Notes: generated by a model not told the origin, from the sequence alone. A stretch of DNA of 64,000 nt from Lachnospiraceae bacterium (GCA_029012365.1 JAQXLY010000058.1:39662-103661); one strand, 5' to 3'; positions 8,305 to 17,635 are shown, counted from the stretch's first letter. Made by a program: numbers and translations.

Positions 8305-8333
8305 TTGTCAGTATAGAAAAATGGGGTTATAAT
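8305..8333 (+). promoter_or_regulatory. Near-consensus sigma-A promoter of the CofE-like/guaA operon
   Basis: TTGTCA, 17-bp spacer, TATAAT. The rest of the 8147-8401 gap holds no recognisable gene. Confidence 0.8.
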
Positions 8334-8401
8334 AAATGGTAGAGTCTGCTAAAATATGCATTTATTACAGGAAAAGAAAACGGAAAGAAGAGGTAGTTCA
8401 G

Positions 8402-9592
8402 ATGGAAAGACGAGTAGGTACTGTTTCAAGAGGAATTCGCTGTCCGATTATTCGCGAGGGTGATGATTTGTCGAAGATTGTTGTGGAAAGCGTGTTGGAA
8501 GCAGCAGAGTCCGAAGGCTTTGCATTGAGAGACAGGGACGTGATTTCCCTGACGGAGTCCATTGTTGCAAGAGCGCAGGGAAATTATGCAACCGTGCAGG
8601 ATATTGCAGCAGATGTAAAGGCAAAGCTTGGAGGAGAGACCATCGGCGTGATTTTCCCGATTTTGTCACGAAATCGTTTTGCCATCTGTTTAAAGGGTAT
8701 TGCCATGGGAGCTAAAAAGGTTGTTCTCATGTTAAGCTATCCGAGTGACGAGGTCGGTAATGCACTGCTGACCTATGACCAGCTGGATGAGAAGGGTGTC
8801 AACCCGTACAGTGACGTACTGACACTTGAGAAGTATCGCGAGCTGTTCGGCGAGAACAAGCACGAGTTCACCGGCGTGGATTATGTGGAATATTATGCAA
8901 ACATTATTAAGGAGGCAGGCGCAGAGGTTGAGGTTATCTTCGCTAATCAGGCAAAGGCAATTTTAGATTATACCGACTGTGTACTGGCCTGTGATATTCA
9001 TACAAGAGTTCGCACAAAGCGTATCTTAAAGGCAGCAGGCGCAAAGATTGTCTGCGGCTTGGACGATATTATGACCGCCTCCGTAAACGGCAGCGGTTAT
9101 AATGAAAAGTACGGTCTGCTCGGCTCCAATAAGGCAACTGAGGACAAGATTAAGCTGTTCCCGAAGGAATGTCAGGAGCTCGTTCTGGACATTCAGAGTC
9201 AGCTTCTTACAAAGACCGGAAAGCACGTAGAGGTTATGGTATACGGTGACGGCGCGTTCAAGGACCCGCAGGGTAAGATTTGGGAGCTTGCTGACCCGGT
9301 AGTTTCTCCGGCATATACCTCCGGTCTTATCGGTACACCGAACGAGTTAAAGCTAAAGTACCTTGCCGATAACGATTTCAAAAACTTAAGCGGTGCAGAG
9401 TTAAAGGCTGCAATCGAAAAGAGTATTAAGGCAAAGAACGGCAGTCTGGTAGGAAACATGGCTTCTCAGGGGACGACTCCGAGACAGCTGACAGACTTAA
9501 TAGGTTCTCTGTGCGATTTAACCAGCGGTTCCGGTGACAAGGGAACTCCGGTTGTTCTTGTACAGGGCTATTTCGATAACTATACCGACTAA
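8402..9592 (+). CDS. Coenzyme F420-0:L-glutamate ligase (CofE)-like protein
   Basis: A 396-residue protein of the F420_ligase family. In archaea and actinobacteria CofE adds gamma-linked glutamate to F420-0 using GTP, but nothing else of F420 synthesis is visible here, so another glutamylation-type reaction is possible. The family opening is clear: RGIRCPIIREGDDL, then RDVISLTESIVARAQGN, matching the CofE metal/GTP-binding start. The C-terminal half (GDGAFKDPQGKIWELADP, then GTPNELKLKYLAD) is an extension typical of the longer Firmicute version. ATG 8402 is preferred to 8336 because the conserved domain begins there and GAAGAGG lies about 9 bases upstream. The gene is 23 bases from guaA and in one operon with it. 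Confidence 0.75.
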   Translation: MERRVGTVSRGIRCPIIREGDDLSKIVVESVLEAAESEGFALRDRDVISLTESIVARAQGNYATVQDIAADVKAKLGGETIGVIFPILSRNRFAICLKGIAMGAKKVVLMLSYPSDEVGNALLTYDQLDEKGVNPYSDVLTLEKYRELFGENKHEFTGVDYVEYYANIIKEAGAEVEVIFANQAKAILDYTDCVLACDIHTRVRTKRILKAAGAKIVCGLDDIMTASVNGSGYNEKYGLLGSNKATEDKIKLFPKECQELVLDIQSQLLTKTGKHVEVMVYGDGAFKDPQGKIWELADPVVSPAYTSGLIGTPNELKLKYLADNDFKNLSGAELKAAIEKSIKAKNGSLVGNMASQGTTPRQLTDLIGSLCDLTSGSGDKGTPVVLVQGYFDNYTD

Positions 9593-9615
9593 TCTTAAAT
9601 AAAGGAGCAGCAATT

Positions 9616-10908
9616 ATGAAGCAGGATATGATTGTAATATTGGACCTTGGCAGCACCGGGAACACCGTGCTTGCCCGTGCCATCCGTGACCTCGGCGTAT
9701 ACAGCGAGATTCATCCGCATGATATTACCGCGGCTGAGTTAAAGGCGCTGGATAACGTAAAGGGTATCATTTTGAACGGCGGTGAGAACCGAGTAGTAGA
9801 CGGCGTGGAAGTAAAGGTAAACGATGAGCTTTACAGTCTCGGCTTACCGGTGATTTCCATTGACTGTCCGTCCGCAAAGTGCGAGACAAGGTATGATGCC
9901 ATTCCGGATACGGAGGTATTAAAGGCTTTCTTATTCGATACGTGTAAGGCAGAAGCAAACTGGAATATGAAAAATTTTGTAGCTGACCAGATTGAGCTTA
10001 TCCGCAAGCAGGTCGGAGACAGGAAGGTGCTCCTTGCGCTTTCCGGCGGTGTGGATTCTTCCGTTGTTGCAGCGATGTTAATTAAGGCAATCGGCGACCA
10101 GCTGACCTGTGTACACGTAAACCACGGTCTGATGCGTAAGGACGAGTCCGAGAGCGTAGTAAAGATTTTCCGTGATGAGTTAAAGGCAAATCTTGTATAT
10201 GTGGATGCAACAGACCGCTTCTTAGACAAGCTTGCCGGTGTTGCGGACCCTGAGCAGAAGAGAAAAATTATCGGCGGTGAATTTATCCGTGTATTCGAAG
10301 AGGAAGCCCGTAAGCTGGAGGGGATTGATTTCTTAGGACAGGGTACGATTTACCCGGACATCATCGAATCCGGTACAAAGACGGCAAAGTGTGTAAAGTC
10401 CCATCACAACGTAGGCGGCTTGCCGGAGGATTTACAGTTTGAGCTTGTGGAGCCGTTAAAGCAGCTCTTTAAGGACGAGGTACGTGCCTGTGGCATAGAG
10501 CTTGGTTTGCCTCGTGAGATGGTATACCGTCAGCCGTTTCCGGGACCGGGACTTGGCGTAAGATGTCTGGGTGCGATTACCCGTGAGCGTCTTGCAGCGC
10601 TTCGTGAGTCCGATGCAATTCTGCGTGATGAATTCGCAAAGGCAGGCCTTGATAAGACCGTATGGCAGTATTTCACCGTTATTCCGGATTTCAAGGCAGT
10701 CGGAGTACGCGACAATGCACGCAGCATGGGATATATGTGTGTTATCCGCGCCGTAAACACCGTAGATGCAATGACCGCAACGATTGAACGAATCAGCTAT
10801 GATGTCTTAGAGAGAATTGCTGACAGAATAACCGCTGAAGTGCCGAGTATTAACAGAGTTGTGTATGAGGTAACGAAGAAGCCGGTAGCGACGATAGAGT
10901 TTGAGTAA
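9616..10908 (+). CDS. guaA: GMP synthase with degenerate, shortened glutaminase domain
   Basis: It makes GMP from XMP and ATP. The ATP-pyrophosphatase domain is intact: ALSGGVDSS (S143 onward), GQGTIYPDIIESG and RQPFPGPGLGVR. The C-terminal dimerisation domain is also complete (SINRVVYEVTKKPVATIEFE-type ending). The N-terminal class I glutamine amidotransferase domain is cut to about 115 residues instead of about 200. It keeps the first strands (VILDLGSTGNTVLARAIRDL) and the last helix (LKAFLFD). The nucleophile elbow GxCxG is replaced by SIDCPS (D83, C84), and no catalytic His-x-Glu remains. Total length is 430 against about 515 usual. It would therefore need free ammonia or an outside glutaminase. 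AAAGGAG precedes the ATG. Confidence 0.85.
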   Translation: MKQDMIVILDLGSTGNTVLARAIRDLGVYSEIHPHDITAAELKALDNVKGIILNGGENRVVDGVEVKVNDELYSLGLPVISIDCPSAKCETRYDAIPDTEVLKAFLFDTCKAEANWNMKNFVADQIELIRKQVGDRKVLLALSGGVDSSVVAAMLIKAIGDQLTCVHVNHGLMRKDESESVVKIFRDELKANLVYVDATDRFLDKLAGVADPEQKRKIIGGEFIRVFEEEARKLEGIDFLGQGTIYPDIIESGTKTAKCVKSHHNVGGLPEDLQFELVEPLKQLFKDEVRACGIELGLPREMVYRQPFPGPGLGVRCLGAITRERLAALRESDAILRDEFAKAGLDKTVWQYFTVIPDFKAVGVRDNARSMGYMCVIRAVNTVDAMTATIERISYDVLERIADRITAEVPSINRVVYEVTKKPVATIEFE

Positions 10909-10936
10909 GCTGCAAGCCATACAAGACCGGCATTCG

Positions 10937-11004
10937 GAAGCCATCACCGTCATTTGTGAATTTAAACGGCTCCGTTTAGCAATGTCAATGCCAACGTAAA
11001 TCAT
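10937..11004 (-). pseudogene. Remnant of an IS110-family transposase
   Basis: On the minus strand from 11004 the reading MIYVGIDIAK is the classic N-terminus of IS110-type DEDD transposases. About 30 bases later, in another frame, EPFKFTNDGDGF appears, which normally lies about 20 residues further on in the same protein. The element has suffered an internal deletion and lost everything else, so it is a fossil between guaA and ftsH. Confidence 0.75.
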
Positions 11005-11111
11005 GAGGCTGTACAGTAGTCAAGCTACAGGGAAATGGATTGAACCACGATAATAAAAAGAAAGGAAGATGGTGTTTTGGCTTCTATAAACATCATGCAG
11101 GAAACAGAATA

Positions 11112-12926
11112 ATGGATGAAATTAAGAAACCCAAAAAGCCGCTTATTTTTTATTATGTTATTGTTTTGTTAGTAATTTACCTGTTTAATGCTCTGATGGT
11201 TCCGCTTTTCGCCGGTTACCGGGTAAAAGAAGTTGATTACGGAACTTTTATGACGATGACAGAGAACGGTGAAATTGGACAAGTTGAGGTACAGGACAAT
11301 CAAATAATATTTACAGATAAGGATAATAGTAAGATTTATAAAACAGGAGTAATGAACGATCCTGATCTGGTAAGTCGTTTACATGAATCCGGTGCGGTAT
11401 TTGCCAAAGAAATTCAAAAAGAAATGTCTCCGTTATTAAGTATTTTATTGACCTGGATATTGCCGATAGTTATTTTTATTGGAATCGGGCAATTTATGTC
11501 TAAGAAGCTGATAGATAAAGCAGGCGGTCCAAACTCAATGATATTTGATACCGGTAAGAACAAAGCGAAAGTATATGTTAAATCTTCAGACGGAATTACA
11601 TTTGATGATGTGGAAGGCGTAGACGAAGCTGAGGAGAGTCTGGTTGAAATTGTAGATTATTTGCATAATCCGGACAAATATAAAGAAATCGGAGCCTCTA
11701 TGCCGAAAGGAGTACTGCTTGTAGGCCCTCCGGGTACAGGTAAGACCATGCTTGCGAAAGCGGTTGCCGGAGAAGCAAATGTACCATTTTTCTCAATATC
11801 CGGTTCCGAATTTGTAGAAATGTTTGTCGGAATGGGTGCATCTAAAGTACGTGATTTGTTCAAGCAGGCAAACGAAAAGGCTCCTTGTATTGTGTTTATT
11901 GATGAGATTGACGCAATAGGTCAGAAAAGAAACACTTCGGGAATGGGTGGGAATGATGAAAGAGAACAGACACTCAATCAGCTCCTGACAGAAATGGATG
12001 GCTTTGAAGGAAACAGTGGTGTTATTATTTTGGCAGCTACCAATAGACCGGAATCTCTTGATCCCGCACTCACACGTCCGGGACGCTTTGACCGTCGTGT
12101 ACCGGTAGAACTTCCGGATTTGAAAGGAAGAGAAGCAATTCTCAAAGTTCATGCAAAGAAAATAAAGATTGCTCAGGACGTTGATTTTTCAAGGGTTGCA
12201 CGTATGGCTTCCGGTGCAAGCGGAGCAGAGCTTGCCAACATTATCAATGAAGCGGCGCTTCGTGCGGTAAGAGATGGAAGAAAATACGCTACACAGGCAG
12301 ATTTTGAAGAAAGTATTGAAGTAGTCATTGCCGGATATCAGAAGAAAAATGCAATCCTCACAGATAAGGAGAAGTTGATTGTGTCTTATCATGAGATTGG
12401 ACATGCATTGGTTGCAGCAAAGCAAAATCATTCTGCACCTGTTCAGAAAATTACGATTATTCCGCGTACATCAGGTGCATTAGGATACACCATGCAGGTA
12501 GAAGAAGGAAATCATTATCTGCTGAGTAAAGAAGAAATTGAAAATAAAATCGCAACATACACCGGCGGACGTGCAGCAGAGGAGTTATGCTTTGGCTCCA
12601 TTACAACAGGTGCTTCTAATGATATTGAACAGGCTACAAAGCTTGCACGTGCAATGATTACCCGTTACGGAATGAGTAAGGATTTTGGAATGGTAGCTAT
12701 GGAAACCGTTTCGAATCAGTATCTGGGTGGAGAAGCAGCATCAAGCTGTTCTTCGGAAACACAGACAAAGATTGATGAAGAAATAGTAGAAGTAGTAAAA
12801 AAACAGTATGATAAAGCTATGAATATTCTTAAGGAGAATAAGCAGAAACTGGATGAGTTAGCCAAGTTCCTATATGAGAAAGAGACCATTACCGGTGACG
12901 AATTCATGAACATTTTAAATAGTTAA
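11112..12926 (+). CDS. ftsH: ATP-dependent zinc metalloprotease FtsH (first copy)
   Basis: A membrane-anchored AAA+ protease that degrades unassembled membrane proteins and short-lived regulators. Two N-terminal membrane segments (about 12-34 and 110-130) flank an outside domain. Walker A is GPPGTGKT (205-212), Walker [11 protein letters not shown], the second region of homology [19 protein letters not shown], and the zinc site HEIGH (H427). The product is 604 residues and complete. ATG 11112 is preferred to the TTG at 11040 because of AGGA upstream and the normal FtsH opening. Codons look more A/T-rich than in the second copy at 59570, and the gene follows an IS fossil, so separate acquisition is possible. 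Confidence 0.95.
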   Translation: MDEIKKPKKPLIFYYVIVLLVIYLFNALMVPLFAGYRVKEVDYGTFMTMTENGEIGQVEVQDNQIIFTDKDNSKIYKTGVMNDPDLVSRLHESGAVFAKEIQKEMSPLLSILLTWILPIVIFIGIGQFMSKKLIDKAGGPNSMIFDTGKNKAKVYVKSSDGITFDDVEGVDEAEESLVEIVDYLHNPDKYKEIGASMPKGVLLVGPPGTGKTMLAKAVAGEANVPFFSISGSEFVEMFVGMGASKVRDLFKQANEKAPCIVFIDEIDAIGQKRNTSGMGGNDEREQTLNQLLTEMDGFEGNSGVIILAATNRPESLDPALTRPGRFDRRVPVELPDLKGREAILKVHAKKIKIAQDVDFSRVARMASGASGAELANIINEAALRAVRDGRKYATQADFEESIEVVIAGYQKKNAILTDKEKLIVSYHEIGHALVAAKQNHSAPVQKITIIPRTSGALGYTMQVEEGNHYLLSKEEIENKIATYTGGRAAEELCFGSITTGASNDIEQATKLARAMITRYGMSKDFGMVAMETVSNQYLGGEAASSCSSETQTKIDEEIVEVVKKQYDKAMNILKENKQKLDELAKFLYEKETITGDEFMNILNS

Positions 12927-12944
12927 GATTACTTTATTTCTTTG

Positions 12945-12969
12945 GAAGCACTGATTAATTCAGTGCTTC
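12945..12969. terminator. Intrinsic terminator after ftsH copy 1
   Basis: A perfect 10-bp stem GAAGCACTGA / TCAGTGCTTC, loop TTAAT, then TTTA. It overlaps the last codons of the convergent MATE gene. Confidence 0.7.
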
Positions 12970-14270
12970 TTTAGAAAATGCCTGTAAAAGATTACCCCGA
13001 CCAGACTGGTAAGTACCTCTGTCACCGGAAAGGTAAACCAGAACCGGTCCAGACCAAAGCGGGAGAACAGAAAGCCCAATGGGACAAACAGTACAACAGT
13101 GCGTACTATGGTCAGAACAGAGCTTTTCAGACCGGAACCGATTGCCTGAAAAAAGACCGGGAAGGTCAGGGATGTCACCATCGGAATAAAACTGACTCCC
13201 ACAAAGCGGAAACCGACACGTCCGATTTCGATTACTAAGGCATCCGAGGTAAATACACGCAGCATCTGTGTCGGGACAGAAACAAAGCAAAGGGTTCCCA
13301 CTGCCATAAGCGCAAGCCCGAAGCAGATTGCAGCCTTTAGTGTCTTTCTGCAGCGCTCTATATTCCCTGCGGCATAGTTAAAGCTGACAACAGGTACAAT
13401 GCAGGTCTGCATGGCACCCAGAGGAATAAAGAAAAAGGATTGCCATTTATAATACAGGCCGAGTGTGGTTACTGCCTGGTCGGAAAAGGTGGATAAAATC
13501 AGATTCAGTCCGAGTATGTAAAAGGTGTATGCCGATTGCATTAATATATTTGGCATTCCCAGACGGAAAATCCTTGCAATGTACCGCGGATACACGCTTT
13601 TTGGCGGAGATTTCCGGAAACCCTTCTTAAGTACAATCAGTGCGGCTGCAATCTGCCCTGCTACCGTGGCTGCTGCTGCGCCGCCGATGCCAAGCTCCGG
13701 AAGCCCGAACAAACCGAAAATAAGTAAAGGATCCAGAATGATATTGGTGACAGCACCCATGATTTGTGCAAGCATGGGAGTCTTCATATCGCCGTTTGCC
13801 TGAAGTACCTTTGTCCAGATGCTTTCAAGAAACAAACCGAAACTGAAAACGCAAACAATTCTGCCGTACAGGATGACATCATGTATTACAGCCTCGGAGT
13901 CTGTGGACATTTTTGCATATGCCGGCATGATGAACCAGCATATTACAGCAAATAAGAACCACAGTGCGACTGCCAGAGGAGTGCCGACTCCGGCATATTC
14001 GTCAGCCTCCTTTTGCTTGCCGATACCGAGCTTTGCAGCTATAACAGTGTTAATACCGACGCCTGTTCCGACCGCCAGAGCAATCATTAAAAGCTGGAGA
14101 GGGTAAATGATAGACAGGGCGGTAAGACCCGAATCGGAGCATCTCCCCACAAATAAGCTGTCGATGATGTTATATAATGCCTGTATCAACTGTGCAAGCA
14201 TAACAGGCGGTGCCAGCTTCAATAATATTTTACTGACTTTTTCTGAACGAAACAATTCTGATGATTCCAA
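12960..14270 (-). CDS. MATE-family multidrug/Na+ efflux protein
   Basis: A complete 436-residue MATE antiporter with twelve hydrophobic segments. Family marks are QALYNIIDSLFVGR in the first helices, VLQANGDMKTPM, ILDPLLIFGLFGLPELGIGGAA, and in the second half IPLGAMQTCIVPVVSFNYAAGN followed by PVFFQAIGSG. The start is a TTG with AGAGG about 8 bases upstream; no better ATG begins the conserved region. Its 3' end converges on ftsH with a shared hairpin. It is unlike the first MATE at 6259, belonging to a different branch, and it is not truncated. Substrate unknown. Confidence 0.9.
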   Translation of the reverse strand: MESSELFRSEKVSKILLKLAPPVMLAQLIQALYNIIDSLFVGRCSDSGLTALSIIYPLQLLMIALAVGTGVGINTVIAAKLGIGKQKEADEYAGVGTPLAVALWFLFAVICWFIMPAYAKMSTDSEAVIHDVILYGRIVCVFSFGLFLESIWTKVLQANGDMKTPMLAQIMGAVTNIILDPLLIFGLFGLPELGIGGAAAATVAGQIAAALIVLKKGFRKSPPKSVYPRYIARIFRLGMPNILMQSAYTFYILGLNLILSTFSDQAVTTLGLYYKWQSFFFIPLGAMQTCIVPVVSFNYAAGNIERCRKTLKAAICFGLALMAVGTLCFVSVPTQMLRVFTSDALVIEIGRVGFRFVGVSFIPMVTSLTFPVFFQAIGSGLKSSVLTIVRTVVLFVPLGFLFSRFGLDRFWFTFPVTEVLTSLVGVIFYRHFLKKH

Positions 14271-14401
14271 TTTATATTACCTCTTTTGTTATCATGTTCT
14301 GTATAAAAAACTTCTGTATATTTCCAAACGCGATTGTATCCCTCCTATTGCTTTTTGTCAAGGCATTTAAAGTAGTATTAAAAAGCTTATCTGTATGAAT
14401 A

Positions 14402-14430
14402 TTGACAATGTGGATGTTATGAATTATAAT
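14402..14430 (+). promoter_or_regulatory. Consensus sigma-A promoter before the decayed DUF3788/DUF5131 locus
   Basis: TTGACA, exactly 17 bp, TATAAT, facing away from the MATE gene. A 13-codon reading (MNVQIDGTMIFDF) begins at the ATG at 14476; otherwise the stretch to 14564 holds nothing recognisable. Confidence 0.8.
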
Positions 14431-14564
14431 AAAACAAATGTTTCAATACATATGTTATAAAACATGGGTGAGAGTATGAACGTTCAAATAGACGGAACGA
14501 TGATTTTCGATTTTTGAATCAGGTCAGATAGTATTGGAAGCTTTGGATGAAACGGAGGAAGGTT

Positions 14565-14759
14565 ATGCGTATTGAACCGCCTGCTGAAAACGAAATGAGC
14601 GCTCTTTTGCTGACAGAGACCCTTAAGATGAATGAATTGTATGATAAAACAGAGACGTATCATGACGGAAAATGGCTGTGGATTCCGATTGATTTCGACC
14701 GGAGCGATATTCAGAAGATGTTGTTAATCAAACGAAGACCGAACCGGAAGCAAGTATAA
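14565..14759 (+). pseudogene. DUF3788-like protein, N-terminus missing
   Basis: A 64-residue reading whose C-terminal part, YHDGKWLWIPIDFDRSDIQK with LLIKRRPNRK, resembles the end of DUF3788 proteins (about 130-140 residues); the front two thirds are absent. GGAGG lies 6 bases before the ATG, so a short peptide could still be made. It lies in the same degraded locus as the DUF5131 fragments just downstream. The family match is from memory of the motif and is moderate. Confidence 0.45.
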
Positions 14760-14810
14760 CATATATAGGTAAGGTAGGGATATTTCAAATGAAAAGGAGT
14801 CTGTGAACAT

Positions 14811-15277
14811 ATGGGAAGATGGGATCCGTGGAGAGGCTGTCACAGATGCAGCGAGGGATGTAAGTTTTGCTATATTCATAAGGGAGATGCGAAGCGTGGA
14901 ATTGACACCGACAAAATTGTCAGGAATGAAAATTTTTACAGATTAACAGCGAAGAAGAAAAACGGTGAATATAAGACAGGAGCAGGTTTGATTTATTTGT
15001 GCTTTTCCAGTGATTTTCTGCTTGAGGACGCAGACCAGTGGAGAAGTGAGTGCTGGGATATCATTCGTGAAAGAAGTGACTGTTGGACTATGACTGGGTG
15101 CTTGATATTCGAGAGCAATGCATCAGGAAAAATGTTTCTTTCTATTTCCGACAGTGCGGTACCAATTTCATAAAGGATGGAAGGCAGTACACATTACAGG
15201 TCAGGCATCTTTGCAGTCAGGCAAGGCGTGCAGGGATTGACTATGAATCTTGCATGGGGGGTGTCGAATGGAACTGA
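14811..15277 (+). pseudogene. DUF5131 (phage Gp37/Gp68-type) protein, internally deleted and frameshifted
   Basis: The first fragment opens MGRWDPWRGCHRCSEGCKFC followed by YIHKGD, the cysteine-rich, radical-SAM-like start of DUF5131, and continues through YLCFSSDFLLEDADQWR to about 15080. The family's next hundred or so residues are missing. The C-terminal part resumes in another frame as DYDWVLDIREQC, then FRQCGTNFIKDGRQYTL and LCSQARRAGIDY, to 15277. Together they cover about 145 of roughly 250 residues. The break plus frame change makes a working protein unlikely. The fragment end overlaps the GNAT start at 15268. Confidence 0.75.
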
Positions 15278-15786
15278 TACAGGCAAAAGAAATAGATTTT
15301 GAACGTATTACGGCATTTTACCGTTATGTGATTGACAACACCGAGAATATGGATATTTATTGCCGCTGGATATACGGTCTGCATCCGGACGATGAAATGA
15401 TTCGAGAATATATTCTGGCGGGCAAACTGTACTATTGTGAGGAGAAAGGTTCCATTTGTGCGGCACTGGCCGTTACGGCGCAGGATGAGGATTACCACGA
15501 TGTGCAGTGGTCCCTGACTCTGGAGGATAATGAGGTGGCGGTGGTACATATCCTATGCGTAGATCCGAAGCTGCAGGGGCAGGGCATTGCAAGGCAGGTA
15601 ATGGAGCAGATTATCGGACAGGCAGGACGTATGGGGAAAAAGGCTGTCCGGCTGGATACTCTTTCCTGCAATATACCGGCACAACACCTTTATGAGTCAA
15701 TCGGTTTTGAGCGAAGAGGAACAAAACGCTGGTACGCCTGCAATGTGGGGTGGATTGATTTTTTCTTATATGAATTAATTTTGTGA
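15268..15786 (+). CDS. GNAT-family N-acetyltransferase
   Basis: A 172-residue acetyl-CoA-dependent acetyltransferase of unknown substrate. Motif A is VVHILCVDPKLQGQGIARQV (about residues 89-108), with the pyrophosphate-binding Q-G-Q-G-I-A, and YESIGFERRG is the usual later loop. The N-terminus (DNTENMDIYCRWIYGLHPDD) matches a GNAT subfamily common in gut clostridia. ATG 15268 is preferred because GGGGGGTG stands about 5 bases upstream. The stop lies 30-odd bases before the next gene's start, so coupling is likely. Confidence 0.85.
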   Translation: MELIQAKEIDFERITAFYRYVIDNTENMDIYCRWIYGLHPDDEMIREYILAGKLYYCEEKGSICAALAVTAQDEDYHDVQWSLTLEDNEVAVVHILCVDPKLQGQGIARQVMEQIIGQAGRMGKKAVRLDTLSCNIPAQHLYESIGFERRGTKRWYACNVGWIDFFLYELIL

Positions 15787-15818
15787 TGCGAAAGCTGTTG
15801 AAAAGGAGGAGTTATTTC

Positions 15819-16886
15819 GTGAATAAAGACTGGGCTGAGAAAAATAAGCAGATACAGGCCCTTCTCGGAAAAAAGGCAACTTATGCGGAAGGCATACAGC
15901 TTTTACTTGAATTACGTCAGGAGCTGTTTACTCAGGTCACGTACATAGTAAACGGGTTTCCGGCGGAAGCATTTTACCGGATGCCGTATGCAAATGCAAA
16001 GGGGTATCACAGCAAGACGCTTGCCTATTCTATCTGGCATATTTTCAGAATCGAGGATATTGTGGCACATTCCCTGATTCAAGGGGATGAACAGATTCTT
16101 TTTGCCGGTGATTATCAAAAGAAAATCGGTACGAAATGCATTACTACCGGAAATGAATTGCAGGGAGAGCAGATAGCTGATTTTTCAAAGGAACTGAATA
16201 TAAGCGTGCTGTATGAATACGCAAGAGAGGTCATGCAATCGACAGATGAGCTTCTTCGTACAATGGAGTATTCGCAGCTTCATAGGAAGTTCGATGAAGC
16301 TGATAAGGAGAGGTTACGAAAGACCGGATGTGTAAGTAAGGACGAAGAAGCGGTATGGCTGATTGATTACTGGTGCGGAAAGGATGTTCTGGGTCTAATT
16401 AAAATGCCGTTTTGCAGACACTGGATGATGCATATCGAAGCAATGCAGCGTATTAAGAACAGATTGTGCAGGCTGGCACGAAAAGGAATCGATCCGATTG
16501 CATATTGCGGATTTTCCTGCAACCATTGCTTTTTAGGACAGTGGTGCGGCTCTTGCAGAACAAATTATAATGCCTGCTCCTTTGCGACCTGCTTCCCGGA
16601 TAAGGTCTGTCCCAATGCAGCGTGCTGTCAGGCTAAGAACATCGACGGCTGTTATGAGTGTGAAGAATTGGAAGCCTGTACGAAAGGCTTTTATACTCCG
16701 GAAAATGACGGCGCAAATGCGGCAAAGGCACAGGCGATGTTTATCAAAAAGTATGGGAAAAAGGCATTTCTTACGGTTCATGACAGGCTTCACGAGAGAT
16801 ACGATTTTGCCAAAACGCAGGAAATTCTTGGGAAGGATATGTACGAAGGATTAAAGATACTTGAGAATACATATGAGTCGAAATAG
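15819..16886 (+). CDS. DinB-like / DUF3795 fusion protein
   Basis: A 355-residue protein with two joined parts. Residues about 10-210 look like a DinB_2 four-helix bundle: KTLAYSIWHIFRIEDIVAHS early and KMPFCRHWMMHIEAM late, supplying the His residues expected to bind metal. From about 227 a cysteine-rich segment begins (YCGFSCNHCFLGQWCGSC, then CSFATCFPDKVCPNAACC and CYECEELEAC). This is DUF3795-like and probably binds zinc or an iron-sulfur centre. The GTG start at 15819 follows AAGGAGG by about 8 bases. DinB-like proteins often act in thiol-dependent detoxification, but no reaction can be assigned here. Confidence 0.7.
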   Translation: MNKDWAEKNKQIQALLGKKATYAEGIQLLLELRQELFTQVTYIVNGFPAEAFYRMPYANAKGYHSKTLAYSIWHIFRIEDIVAHSLIQGDEQILFAGDYQKKIGTKCITTGNELQGEQIADFSKELNISVLYEYAREVMQSTDELLRTMEYSQLHRKFDEADKERLRKTGCVSKDEEAVWLIDYWCGKDVLGLIKMPFCRHWMMHIEAMQRIKNRLCRLARKGIDPIAYCGFSCNHCFLGQWCGSCRTNYNACSFATCFPDKVCPNAACCQAKNIDGCYECEELEACTKGFYTPENDGANAAKAQAMFIKKYGKKAFLTVHDRLHERYDFAKTQEILGKDMYEGLKILENTYESK

Positions 16887-16945
16887 TGATATGAGAAATG
16901 GGGGGTAGAGCTTTAAATACATAGTTTGGATTGAAGGAGGTTGCC

Positions 16946-17596
16946 ATGCCACCAAAACCGAAATTTACGAAGGAAGAAGTAATCGATGCGGCATATGCCC
17001 TTACGGAGAAAAAGGGGATTGGTTATGTTACCGCAAGGGAGATAGGGAAGAGACTGAATACAACACCTACTCCGATATTTACGTATTTTACAGGGATGGA
17101 TGAGTTGAAAGAGGAGATATATCAAAGGGCGCTGAAGGAAAGTACGGACTATATCAGCGAATGTTTGCATTATATTCCGGCATTTAAGGAATTTGGACTC
17201 AGGTGGATTCGATATGCTTATGAGCATCCGAATATTTATCGCCTTGTTTACATGATGGAGGGCATTAGTCGCCCAACCGTCGGATTTGTTAATGGGGATT
17301 TTGTTGAGTTGCTAATTCCTATGGTATCTGAAGTAAGGAAGAATTTTTGTCTCACGGTGGAAGAGGCACAGACACTTGTAAACGAAATGTGTCTGCATGC
17401 GCAGGGGATAGCATCTGTCTGTGTACAGAATCGAAGTCAATATGATGAGGCAAGGATTAGCGAATCTCTCGGACAGGTATGCCTGTCTCTTGTAATGGGA
17501 TTTTGGATAAAAAACGGAACGATTGATGTCGGCAAGGCTTCTGAAATGCTTTTACACGCGGGAGACATACCGAAGCGCCTGCAAATAGAGCAGTGA
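16946..17596 (+). CDS. TetR/AcrR-family transcriptional regulator
   Basis: A 216-residue repressor-type protein. The N-terminal helix-turn-helix is clear: ITAAYALTEKKG-like helix 1, then YVTAREIGKRLNTTPTPIFT with YFTGMDELKEEIY. The ligand-binding C-terminal domain is of the WHG type found in many Firmicutes. AAGGAGG stands 8 bases before ATG 16946; an earlier TTG is less likely. It could regulate the genes on either side, but no operator palindrome is obvious in the 59 bases upstream. Confidence 0.85.
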   Translation: MPPKPKFTKEEVIDAAYALTEKKGIGYVTAREIGKRLNTTPTPIFTYFTGMDELKEEIYQRALKESTDYISECLHYIPAFKEFGLRWIRYAYEHPNIYRLVYMMEGISRPTVGFVNGDFVELLIPMVSEVRKNFCLTVEEAQTLVNEMCLHAQGIASVCVQNRSQYDEARISESLGQVCLSLVMGFWIKNGTIDVGKASEMLLHAGDIPKRLQIEQ

Positions 17597-17635
17597 TTGT
17601 ACCGTATATCCATTGTACCGAAAGGATAAATTGTG

